Under the pieces are notes generated by a model. It made no database searches and was not told the origin of the DNA. It worked only from the letters and a program-made list of their open reading frames with translations. From NCBI GenBank assembly GCA_049669725.1, contig JBATKU010000647.1, positions 1 through 5,886 of the forward strand: a stretch of DNA of 5,886 nt, written 5' to 3'. Of this stretch, positions 1-5,886 are shown piece after piece; the first letter of the stretch is position 1; each line of letters opens with the position of its first letter. The position numbers and the translations under genes are program-made. The DNA comes from JAFDCJ01 sp049669725 (lineage in GTDB: Bacteria > Desulfobacterota > Desulfobacteria > Desulfobacterales > JAFDCJ01).

Positions 1-830
1 ATATAAGGCAACCGGTGAAGTGGGTTGAGCCCAATGCGGTGCAAAGGGGGCTGGTCGATATCCGCAAGGGTGATATCATTGCCAATCTGCCCTATGATGA
101 TAGGTGCTCGATTTGGTTTGATCATCATTACACCAATCGAGTTTATCGCTCATTTACAGGGGTTTTTAAAATCGCACCCTCGGCGGCAGGGATTATTTTT
201 GAACACTATAAAGACCAACTCAAGCGCGACTACAGTGAGCTTGTTGCTGCCACCGATAAAATTGATGCCGCCGACCTTACACTGGATGAAGTTCTTCACC
301 CCGAACAGTATGGCTATGTGATGCTTTCGATGACTGTGGTAAATGGCGGTGAACCTGAAAAGGGCTATTGGAGTAAGCTGGTTGATCTTCTCGGCAAATT
401 TGACCTTAAACGTGTTCTTGAAAATCCGGAAGTAAAACGGCGCTGCCGACAAGTGGTCAGGGAGAATGAAAAATACACGGTCTATTTAAAAAAGAATACC
501 CGTCTTGATAAACACGTTTCCATTACCGATTTTCGTAATCTGGAGAATATTCCGGCCGGCAATCGCTTCCTGGTTTATTCATTGTTTCCCGACGCGGTTG
601 TCAATATGAGAATTCGATATGAAAAAAAGAATAAAGAGATGACCGCCGTCAACATCGGGCACAGTATTTTCAATCGCCACTGCAATGTGAATGCCGGCTT
701 GTTACTCGCCGATTTTGGAGGGGGAGGGCATCGTGGTGCGGCTTCCACCCGTTTTGATTCCTGCAAAGCAGATACCTATTTGCCCCAGATTATCGATGCT
801 TTGCAGAAAAACGAAAACAATGAAAATTGA
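1..830 (+). CDS. DHH/DHHA1-family phosphoesterase, 5'-truncated by window edge
   Basis: The frame is open to the window edge (first full codon at 3), so the GTG at 15 is probably an internal Val codon and not the start. Counting from that codon as residue 1, the sequence shows the family signature Phe-Asp-His-His at 35-38, an Asp-x-x-Asp pair (81 and 84) where the family has another metal-binding Asp, and a C-terminal DHHA1 substrate-binding motif, GGGGHRGAAS, at 235-244. The family's first motif (Asp-x-Asp-Gly), normally near the N-terminus, is absent, which suggests roughly 30-35 residues lie upstream. Family members are cytoplasmic Mn-dependent phosphodiesterases or phosphatases (nanoRNase/pAp phosphatase NrnA, c-di-AMP phosphodiesterase, exopolyphosphatase-like); the substrate cannot be decided here. 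There is no N-terminal sensory domain in view. The last residues are Lys/Asn/Glu-rich, encoded by an A-rich stretch that also serves as a T-rich tail on the other strand. It converges on the minus-strand gene with a 23-bp gap. Confidence 0.9.
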   Translation, partial: IRQPVKWVEPNAVQRGLVDIRKGDIIANLPYDDRCSIWFDHHYTNRVYRSFTGVFKIAPSAAGIIFEHYKDQLKRDYSELVAATDKIDAADLTLDEVLHPEQYGYVMLSMTVVNGGEPEKGYWSKLVDLLGKFDLKRVLENPEVKRRCRQVVRENEKYTVYLKKNTRLDKHVSITDFRNLENIPAGNRFLVYSLFPDAVVNMRIRYEKKNKEMTAVNIGHSIFNRHCNVNAGLLLADFGGGGHRGAASTRFDSCKADTYLPQIIDALQKNENNEN

Positions 831-857
831 TGAATTCAAAAAAACCGAATTCATCAA
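827..857 (-). terminator. Inverted repeat between convergent genes, probable terminator
   Basis: A perfect 11-bp inverted repeat (827-837 TTGATGAATTC, 847-857 GAATTCATCAA) has a 9-nt A-rich loop. Read on the minus strand it is followed by a T-rich run (rc of 807-826, with TTTT, GTTTTC and TTTTT blocks), as expected of a rho-independent terminator for the leftward gene. On the plus strand no T-run follows, so termination of the DHH gene here would be weaker. The stem is AT-rich (3 G/C of 11), which lowers confidence. The TGA stops of both genes (828-830 plus; 856-854 minus) are inside the stem arms. Confidence 0.55.
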
Positions 858-3352
858 GTGTTGGGTTCCGGCATATTTGCTTCTGCTACCAGCACTCCTA
901 TAACTGAGACTGTGGTGAACACAAAGGCGCGCCATAAACAGTTAATGACAATCACCGAAATTTCGACCGAGTCATTGGCGCCGAACCACCCGGAGATAAC
1001 TGCACTGATTATCCCGACTGCTGCGCCGCAGATAGCAGCGCCGGCAATCCGTTTCCAAAGAGCGGCACCTCCGGCACCTATGGTGGCAACAATCCCCATC
1101 AACAGGGGTACGATAACAGCAAAACCCCAAATGATTTTCAAACTCGGCAGATCACCAAATTTATTCAAATACAGCGAATCAATAAGGGTAAAGATTCCGG
1201 TGCCGACAATAGCACACAGGACGATGTGCCAGTAACGGGTCTGCATTCCCGCTCGCATTTCGCTTCGCGTTCGCATCCGGCGCCGAATCGTCAAGGGCCA
1301 ATTATAAAACAGGTTGAATATTTTATGCTCCAGCAAAGCACCGCTTTCCCCGAAAACCGGAACAACGTGCACCGCTTCAGTGGCCCAGTGCCCGGCCATA
1401 AATCTGGCCAGGGCAGGGTAGCGATAGGTCATTTGGATCGGAAATGCCAGATACCCGATGTATTTAAAAAATCCAAGAAACACCGCGATGTTATAGTCCT
1501 TGAAATTTCTTTCTTTGATGACCAGATACAGGACATACAGGCCGCGAACCAGGGAGCCGGGTGAGATGGGCACTACCTGAAACAATGCGATGATCCCCAA
1601 CCCGATGGCGTATGCCTGCGCGCGCGGCATATCCGGGTTTGTTAAAACATATACAATTGCAACAATTACCGAGACAACCTGGGTTACCGGCAGCGTGCAC
1701 ACGTGGACCGCCAGGCTTTTTAAATACTTTTGGATATACGGCTCATCAATCTGTGCAAGGATTGCTCCGGCATCTTCATCGTTGAGGAGATGCTTTTCCT
1801 TGCCCTCGGTTACCATATCACGGAGCCACTGCTCACGCAGGTCGTTGTTGAAATACAGACGAACCGGTCGCAACAGATAATAGTCAAGGCGCTCTTTGGC
1901 AAATGTCCAGTCTGTCAATAGTTTATGAATTCCAACCGGAAGCAGGGACAGTGGCCAATGATAGCTGCAGCGCCAGATTTGTTTTGAAACAGTCAGGCTG
2001 CGATTATCATCCAGTCGGCCGGCCCGATGCCAATTGATTATTTTTTCGATAAATTTGGCTCGTACGGCCCGGGCCAGATAGTCGGCGCTGGTGAATATCA
2101 TACGGTAATGGGCCCGCCAAAAAGGCTGTCCCCATATACGCCTGAAAAAGCGGCCAATTAAAGGAATCAGACCGAGCAAGAAAAACAGCAATGTCAGACC
2201 GGTATTTTTTTGCAATTGATCGCGGCACTGGCGGTTGATGAGATTTCTGACCCGCCAACCGGTAATGGCGCTTTTCAGCATGGTGGACCACAAAGTCGGA
2301 CTGTATAGCAGGCGAATATGGTTGTGGGTGAGATCCGGCACGGAATTGCGATATATCTGCTCGGCATCCTCCAGTTCTTCCAGCGCCTGCTCCATGCCGG
2401 CGAAATTTTCTTTATGATCCCCGATAAATTGCCCCAGTTTTTTGATATTGCCGCGGTCGAACTGAACCAGGCTGCCGCGCAGCAAGCCGGTGGCGATCAG
2501 TTTGAAGTCGCCCGGGCTCATGGGTAAGAAGGGCAAAAGAGCCAGCCCGGCACGAAAATCTACGGCGGTCAAGCCATTGGAAGAAAAGTCTTCGGTATTG
2601 CTGCGTTTTAGACAGTTCGGCTGGCTTTTCCAGGTCGACCACTCATATTGCCTGGCAAATTCATGGGCACCCATCTGATGCAAGTGCTCAACAAATCGGC
2701 GCATAAATTCAAATTTGGCCCTGTATTCCGGCGACCCCAGTGTCTGATGGTCAACTTTTTTACCTTTGGTCCAGCGTTTGAGGACATCCAGGTGGTCATC
2801 CACTTCCAGGCGCCAGGTGCGGCCCTCTACCCATTCGCTCAATTCCCCGCAGCTGCCCAGGGTCTTATCGACAAACGTTGCATGAATGTCCACCACCGCG
2901 CTCTCGGTGCCAAACTGAATCTTGGCTCCCCTGCGGATGAATTTCTGCCACAGGGCACCGGAACGCGCTGCGGCAGGGTTTACCTGGAGTTGAAACGGCC
3001 CCTGAAAGCCGACCCAGTAAAGCACGTTGCGAAACAGAAGGGAAAAACTGCTCGGCGGGATCAGGATCTTCATCGCGTACACCCCTCCGACTTCGAGACT
3101 GTCGATGGGTCCTGTTGCCGGGTCAATATCCGTTATTTCGACCTGGTAGACCTGACCGGCGAAACCGCCGCCCACAAATTTTTTTATTGTCAGGTGGACT
3201 TTAGCTTTTTGGGCGCTGCCAACGGTGGTTATATCATAGGCTAATTCGGTACCGACTTCATAGCGCTCGGCACGCATCGGCCGGTGCAGGCCTAACCGGT
3301 TAAACGCTTCTTCAAGAGATCTATGAACTTCAATCGAATATTCTTGATTCAT
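854..3352 (-). CDS. Kinase-like (probable pseudokinase) multi-pass membrane protein
   Basis: I do not recognise a named family. Counting from the ATG at 3352 (832 aa), the N-terminal third carries kinase-like landmarks in the right order: a Gly-rich loop GGGFAGQVY (61-69), a VAIK-like YAMKIL (92-97, Lys95), a hinge-like ELSEWVEG (170-177), an LHxxG helix end (224-228), a KSQPN segment (242-246) resembling the K-x-x-N end of a catalytic loop, and VDFR (264-267) where kinases have DFG. No HRD Asp is visible and DFG is DFR, so it may bind nucleotide without normal catalysis. A hydrophobic segment at about 386-402 is followed by a basic soluble stretch, then about seven or eight membrane segments (near 546-571, 580-602, 603-613, 621-640, 707-728, 739-763, 767-789, 797-823). 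A VPISPGSL motif (594-601) recalls the PxxPGGLG motif of the UPF0104/LPG-synthase membrane family, tentatively. Start: a TTG at 3382 would add ten residues but has no ribosome-binding sequence; the ATG at 3352 has GGGA 8 nt upstream. It is divergent from the channel gene. Confidence 0.8.
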   Translation of the reverse strand: MNQEYSIEVHRSLEEAFNRLGLHRPMRAERYEVGTELAYDITTVGSAQKAKVHLTIKKFVGGGFAGQVYQVEITDIDPATGPIDSLEVGGVYAMKILIPPSSFSLLFRNVLYWVGFQGPFQLQVNPAAARSGALWQKFIRRGAKIQFGTESAVVDIHATFVDKTLGSCGELSEWVEGRTWRLEVDDHLDVLKRWTKGKKVDHQTLGSPEYRAKFEFMRRFVEHLHQMGAHEFARQYEWSTWKSQPNCLKRSNTEDFSSNGLTAVDFRAGLALLPFLPMSPGDFKLIATGLLRGSLVQFDRGNIKKLGQFIGDHKENFAGMEQALEELEDAEQIYRNSVPDLTHNHIRLLYSPTLWSTMLKSAITGWRVRNLINRQCRDQLQKNTGLTLLFFLLGLIPLIGRFFRRIWGQPFWRAHYRMIFTSADYLARAVRAKFIEKIINWHRAGRLDDNRSLTVSKQIWRCSYHWPLSLLPVGIHKLLTDWTFAKERLDYYLLRPVRLYFNNDLREQWLRDMVTEGKEKHLLNDEDAGAILAQIDEPYIQKYLKSLAVHVCTLPVTQVVSVIVAIVYVLTNPDMPRAQAYAIGLGIIALFQVVPISPGSLVRGLYVLYLVIKERNFKDYNIAVFLGFFKYIGYLAFPIQMTYRYPALARFMAGHWATEAVHVVPVFGESGALLEHKIFNLFYNWPLTIRRRMRTRSEMRAGMQTRYWHIVLCAIVGTGIFTLIDSLYLNKFGDLPSLKIIWGFAVIVPLLMGIVATIGAGGAALWKRIAGAAICGAAVGIISAVISGWFGANDSVEISVIVINCLWRAFVFTTVSVIGVLVAEANMPEPNT

Positions 3353-3359
3353 CAACTGA

Positions 3360-3375
3360 ATCCCGCTTGCGGGAT
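3360..3375 (-). promoter_or_regulatory. Hairpin masking the ribosome-binding site of the kinase-like gene
   Basis: The 16-nt palindrome ATCCCGC-TT-GCGGGAT can fold on the leftward transcript as a 6-bp GC-rich stem with a CAAG tetraloop. Its 3' arm contains GGGA, the only Shine-Dalgarno-like sequence before the ATG at 3352, 8 nt from the start. If the hairpin forms, it would hide the ribosome-binding site. If translation instead starts at the TTG at 3382, the palindrome is simply inside the coding sequence. The palindrome is seen directly; the regulatory role is inferred. Confidence 0.45.
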
Positions 3376-3418
3376 AACACAACTATTGAGGGTTAGATGC
3401 ATTTTTGAGCTGGGTTCT

Positions 3419-3450
3419 AAAAAAATACTGGATCATTAATACCGATCCAG
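3419..3450 (-). terminator. Intrinsic-terminator-like hairpin in the leader (possible attenuator)
   Basis: The arms CTGGATC (3428-3434) and GATCCAG (3444-3450) are perfect 7-bp complements around a 9-nt loop. On the minus strand the hairpin is followed by TA and seven consecutive T (3425-3419), the layout of a rho-independent terminator. No T-run follows on the plus strand. It lies downstream of the minus-gene promoter and about 65 nt before its ATG, so full-length message must read through it. An upstream leader segment ACCGAT (minus, 3476-3471) is complementary to ATCGGT (minus, 3446-3441), which overlaps the 5' arm of the terminator; that pairing would exclude the terminator stem and could serve as an antiterminator. 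Confidence 0.5.
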
Positions 3451-3488
3451 ATATCACCATACTACCACAAATCGGTTGATATTTTGAG

Positions 3489-3518
3489 ATTTTATTGCGA
3501 CTAACATCATATTTTCAA
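3489..3518 (-). promoter_or_regulatory. Sigma70-like promoter for the kinase-like gene
   Basis: On the minus strand, TTGAAA (3518-3513; 5 of 6 to the -35 consensus) and TAAAAT (3494-3489; 5 of 6 to the -10 consensus) are 18 bp apart. The predicted transcription start is near 3482, giving a leader of about 130 nt before the ATG at 3352, which holds the two hairpins described separately. The surrounding DNA is AT-rich compared with the coding regions. Prediction by eye only. Confidence 0.5.
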
Positions 3519-3523
3519 AAAAG

Positions 3524-3551
3524 TTGCAAATCTGAATTTATTCATTAATAT
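3524..3551 (+). promoter_or_regulatory. Possible promoter for the MscS-family gene
   Basis: TTGCAA (3524-3529) and TAATAT (3546-3551) are spaced 16 bp, each matching four or five of six consensus bases, which would give a leader of about 55 nt. A short inverted repeat, TTCAT-N6-ATGAA (3541-3556), overlaps the -10 and could be an operator, but AT-rich DNA gives such matches by chance. An alternative pair is TTGAGA (3484-3489) with CATATT (3508-3513), 18 bp apart. The rest of the 3383-3612 intergenic stretch shows no convincing small gene. Confidence 0.3.
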
Positions 3552-3602
3552 ATGAAGATATTTTTCTACTGCTGAATTCTATATGCCGGAACAACAACTA
3601 AC

Positions 3603-3607
3603 GGGGA
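3603..3607 (+). promoter_or_regulatory. Ribosome-binding site deciding the channel gene start
   Basis: GGGGA sits 5 nt before the ATG at 3613. It favours that ATG over the in-frame ATG at 3628 and over an out-of-frame ATG at 3608, which is too close to the site and runs only seven codons to TGA at 3629-3631. Confidence 0.6.
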
Positions 3608-3612
3608 ATGCT

Positions 3613-5886
3613 ATGCCTTTTAGATCAATGAAATGGTTGGAACTGTTAATTATTCTACTGATGGCCCTGGTGATGGCCGATGCAGTTGCGATTGCTCAGA
3701 ATTCGGAATCCGCCGAACAACAGGCGCCCAAAGAAAAAAAAGAAGAACCGCCACCCGGTTTAGCTGAAATCGTTTCCATGTCAAACGAGCTGAATGAGCG
3801 CTTAAACCGTCTTCAAAGACAAATTGGAACCGTCTTTGACCTGACCGCCGCTCAAAAATGGTATGATTCTGTAACGGTCAATCTTGAAAAACTGACCGAA
3901 CGCGTACAAACCCAGAAGTCCATAGAAAAACCAACCTACCAGGATCTGGCTGAACTAAAATCTGTAATCCGTGAGGAAAACAGCACCAACAATGACCAGA
4001 TTAAAAACATCACGGCAGCCATTCATAGGGTTGAGAATTGGCGTTTTGAGTGGTTGAAAGAATTCCAGCAGTGGACCAAATGGCAGGAGGCACTGCAGAA
4101 TTCGGTATCTATCAGGAGCGTGGAGGAGATCTTTACCAGAACGCAGAAAATAATTTCTGAAGCCCTGGTTCTCATCCGCGAGAATTTAGAGCCGCTGCTG
4201 GTGGGCCAACAAAAGGTGGAAGAACTCCGTTTTCGGTTTTATAAGTTAGACGCAGAGGTGGATGGATTGATTCTGGCTGTGCGCGGAGATGTGCTGCAAA
4301 AGCAGACTCCGGTGATGTTTTCTGCACGGTTTTTTTCAAACCTGCGCAGTGCCTTTCTTTTTAAATTGCCAAAACAGCTGCGAATTTCATGGCCCGGCAA
4401 AGATTTTTTTGTGGCGGAAGCCTGGGTGATCATTCTGCAGATTGTTGTTGCCTTGGGGATTGCGTTTGGCGTCAAACGGCGCCGGGACCAGCTGCAAGAA
4501 ATGTCAAGTTGGCGTTTTGTGGCCCGAAGGCCTTTTGCTGCCGGCCTGACGGTTGCGATTCCGTTTCTCTCCGCTTTTTACGGCCCCCTGCCGGCCATCT
4601 GGCGGCTGTTGCTCTGGACGGTGGCCGGAATTTCGCTCTCCCGTCTGGCCGGTGGAATTACAACCGATATGTGGAAGCGAAGCTCCATATACGGACTGGC
4701 TGCTGTCGTCATCATGAATCAGTTTTTGGCGGTAATTGGCTTGCCGGGGACCTTTGTGCGGGTGTACGTCTTTGTAGTTGCTTTGGCCGGATTTCTCTTT
4801 TTTCTGTGGCGTTCGATTAAAACCGCCCGGGACGGTTCATCAGCCTTGTACTGCTGGGTGATGCGTCTTGGCACTTTGTTCCTGTTGGTTGTATTTATTG
4901 CTGAATTAATCGGCCAGACCGTTTTTGCTATGCAGGTATTTGATGCTACCAACCGATCGGTAATTTTTGTTTTATTTGGCTGGATGCTGATTACCCTGAC
5001 TCGTGGCGGTTTGGAGCTGGTTGCTAAGGGTCCGGTTTTTCAGAAGGTCTTTTTTTTAAAAGAAAACGCCGCCCTGATTTCGCAGCGGATGATGTTCCTG
5101 GTTCAAGTACTTATCTGGAGTTTCATTTTTGCCAATATCCTGGTGGACTGGGGGATCTACAATATCCCGTCTGAAGCCATTCAGGGATTCCTGGCGCTTG
5201 GTTTCACGGTAGGATCCAAAAAAATAACCATCGGGCTTATTCTCGCTGCGATTGCAATTTTATATAGTTCGTTTTTAATTTCCTGGGTCGTCCAGACGGT
5301 GCTCATGGAAGAAGTATTACGCCGGCGTCAGGTAGAACGCGGTGTGCGGATGTCCATGGCGAGACTGGTTCACTATGTCCTGGTGCTGGTGGGATTTATG
5401 ATCGCCCTTTCGGCCCTGGGGTTCGACCTTAAAAATATTACCATCCTCGGTGGTGCCTTGGGTATTGGTATCGGTTTTGGACTTCAAACGGTGGTGAGCA
5501 ACTTTGTTTGCGGTCTGATACTTTTATTTGAAAGACCCCTGAAGGTGGGGGACGTGATCGAGCTGGGGAATCAAATGGGAAAGGTGAAAAAACTCGGTTT
5601 GCGTGCTACGGTGGTGCAAACCTTTGACCAGGCGGAAGTGGTGGTGCCCAATACGGATCTTATCTCCAACCAGGTCACCAACTGGACCCTGGCTGACAGG
5701 CTGATACGGTTTACCATACCGGTGGGCGTTGCTTACGGATCGGATATCGGACTGGTCATGAAAACCTTAAATGAGATCGCTGAAGAAAACAAATTGGTAC
5801 TCCAAAATCCGGGCCCCCAGGTTTTATTTTCGGCTCTTGGCGCCAGCTCACTTGATTTTGATTTTCGCATCTGGATAGCTGATTTC
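3613..5886 (+). CDS. Large MscS-family mechanosensitive channel, 3'-truncated
   Basis: The frame stays open for 758 codons to the window end, and the stop lies beyond it. Residues 1-28 form a signal peptide (Arg4/Lys7, Leu-rich core, likely cleavage after AIA). About 30-240 is charged, heptad-like and probably a periplasmic coiled coil, with a Trp-rich patch near 145-160. About ten hydrophobic segments follow from about 266 to 602, then the MscS pore helix at about 608-638 with the GxGxGFGLQ core, SNF and FERPLKVGD, then the beta domain with VPNTD (678-682), NW (690-691) and VAYGSD. By alignment to E. coli MscS, the pore-constricting Leu105 and Leu109 correspond to Ile618 and Phe622, and the Gly113 kink position to Thr626. 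The family gates under membrane tension to release solutes during osmotic downshock. The architecture resembles the large homologues YbiO and MscK; the missing C-terminus is probably 60-100 residues. It is transcribed divergently from the kinase-like gene. Confidence 0.93.
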   Translation, partial: MPFRSMKWLELLIILLMALVMADAVAIAQNSESAEQQAPKEKKEEPPPGLAEIVSMSNELNERLNRLQRQIGTVFDLTAAQKWYDSVTVNLEKLTERVQTQKSIEKPTYQDLAELKSVIREENSTNNDQIKNITAAIHRVENWRFEWLKEFQQWTKWQEALQNSVSIRSVEEIFTRTQKIISEALVLIRENLEPLLVGQQKVEELRFRFYKLDAEVDGLILAVRGDVLQKQTPVMFSARFFSNLRSAFLFKLPKQLRISWPGKDFFVAEAWVIILQIVVALGIAFGVKRRRDQLQEMSSWRFVARRPFAAGLTVAIPFLSAFYGPLPAIWRLLLWTVAGISLSRLAGGITTDMWKRSSIYGLAAVVIMNQFLAVIGLPGTFVRVYVFVVALAGFLFFLWRSIKTARDGSSALYCWVMRLGTLFLLVVFIAELIGQTVFAMQVFDATNRSVIFVLFGWMLITLTRGGLELVAKGPVFQKVFFLKENAALISQRMMFLVQVLIWSFIFANILVDWGIYNIPSEAIQGFLALGFTVGSKKITIGLILAAIAILYSSFLISWVVQTVLMEEVLRRRQVERGVRMSMARLVHYVLVLVGFMIALSALGFDLKNITILGGALGIGIGFGLQTVVSNFVCGLILLFERPLKVGDVIELGNQMGKVKKLGLRATVVQTFDQAEVVVPNTDLISNQVTNWTLADRLIRFTIPVGVAYGSDIGLVMKTLNEIAEENKLVLQNPGPQVLFSALGASSLDFDFRIWIADF

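Noticed and set aside
15..17. GTG at 15 as the start of the DHH-family gene
   Set aside because: The frame is open upstream to the window edge and the family's first Asp-x-Asp motif would be missing, so the gene most likely starts outside the window.
2648..3244. 198-codon plus-strand open frame opposite the kinase-like gene
   Set aside because: It is fully antisense to a long gene with convincing motifs and membrane segments, and its translation shows no recognisable domain; probably a by-product of codon bias. The same applies to the shorter plus-strand frames at 858-1235, 1226-1564 and 1590-1880.
3383..3612. Small RNA or small protein gene in the intergenic region
   Set aside because: The stretch is AT-rich with stops in all frames and its hairpins are better explained as leader elements of the minus-strand gene; no tRNA-like or known riboswitch fold was recognised.
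3608..3631. Seven-codon upstream open frame overlapping the channel start
   Set aside because: Its ATG is only one base after GGGG and A, too close for initiation; the ATG at 3613 has proper spacing.
4389..4820. 143-codon plus-strand open frame inside the channel gene
   Set aside because: It overlaps the MscS-family reading frame in another phase and its translation is Cys- and Gly-rich with no domain; the channel frame is the real one.
1..5886. Mobile element, CRISPR array, toxin-antitoxin or defence system
   Set aside because: No transposase or integrase, no direct repeats with regular spacers, no paired small genes and no nuclease or helicase modules are visible on either strand.

Overview
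This 5.9 kb window looks like ordinary chromosome from a Gram-negative bacterium. A Desulfobacterota (sulfate-reducing 'deltaproteobacterial') host is my best guess. It rests on the style of the DHH phosphoesterase and the MscS protein, the roughly half-GC composition and the export signal on the channel; I cannot verify it without a search. I see no mobile element, CRISPR array, rRNA or tRNA.

Layout: (1) 1-830, plus strand: the 3' nine-tenths or so of a DHH/DHHA1-family phosphoesterase whose start and first catalytic motif lie upstream of the window. (2) 827-857: a perfect 11-bp inverted repeat that contains the stop codons of both converging genes and probably acts as a terminator. (3) 854-3352, minus strand: a large unrecognised membrane protein, with an N-terminal region resembling a degenerate protein kinase and a C-terminal half with about eight membrane segments. 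(4) 3353-3612: a divergent control region. It holds a good sigma70-like promoter for the minus gene, a terminator-like hairpin with a T7 tract inside that gene's leader, a second hairpin that covers the only visible ribosome-binding sequence, and a weaker promoter for the plus gene. (5) 3613-5886, plus strand: a large MscS-family mechanosensitive channel with a signal peptide, a long periplasmic coiled-coil region and about eleven membrane helices, cut off by the window end.

The kinase-like membrane protein and the channel are transcribed divergently from a shared 260-bp region, so a common envelope or osmotic role is possible but unproven. The most notable features are the pseudokinase-membrane fusion and its leader, which looks able to regulate both transcription (attenuation) and translation (Shine-Dalgarno masking). 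The DHH gene converges on it and has no evident functional link.
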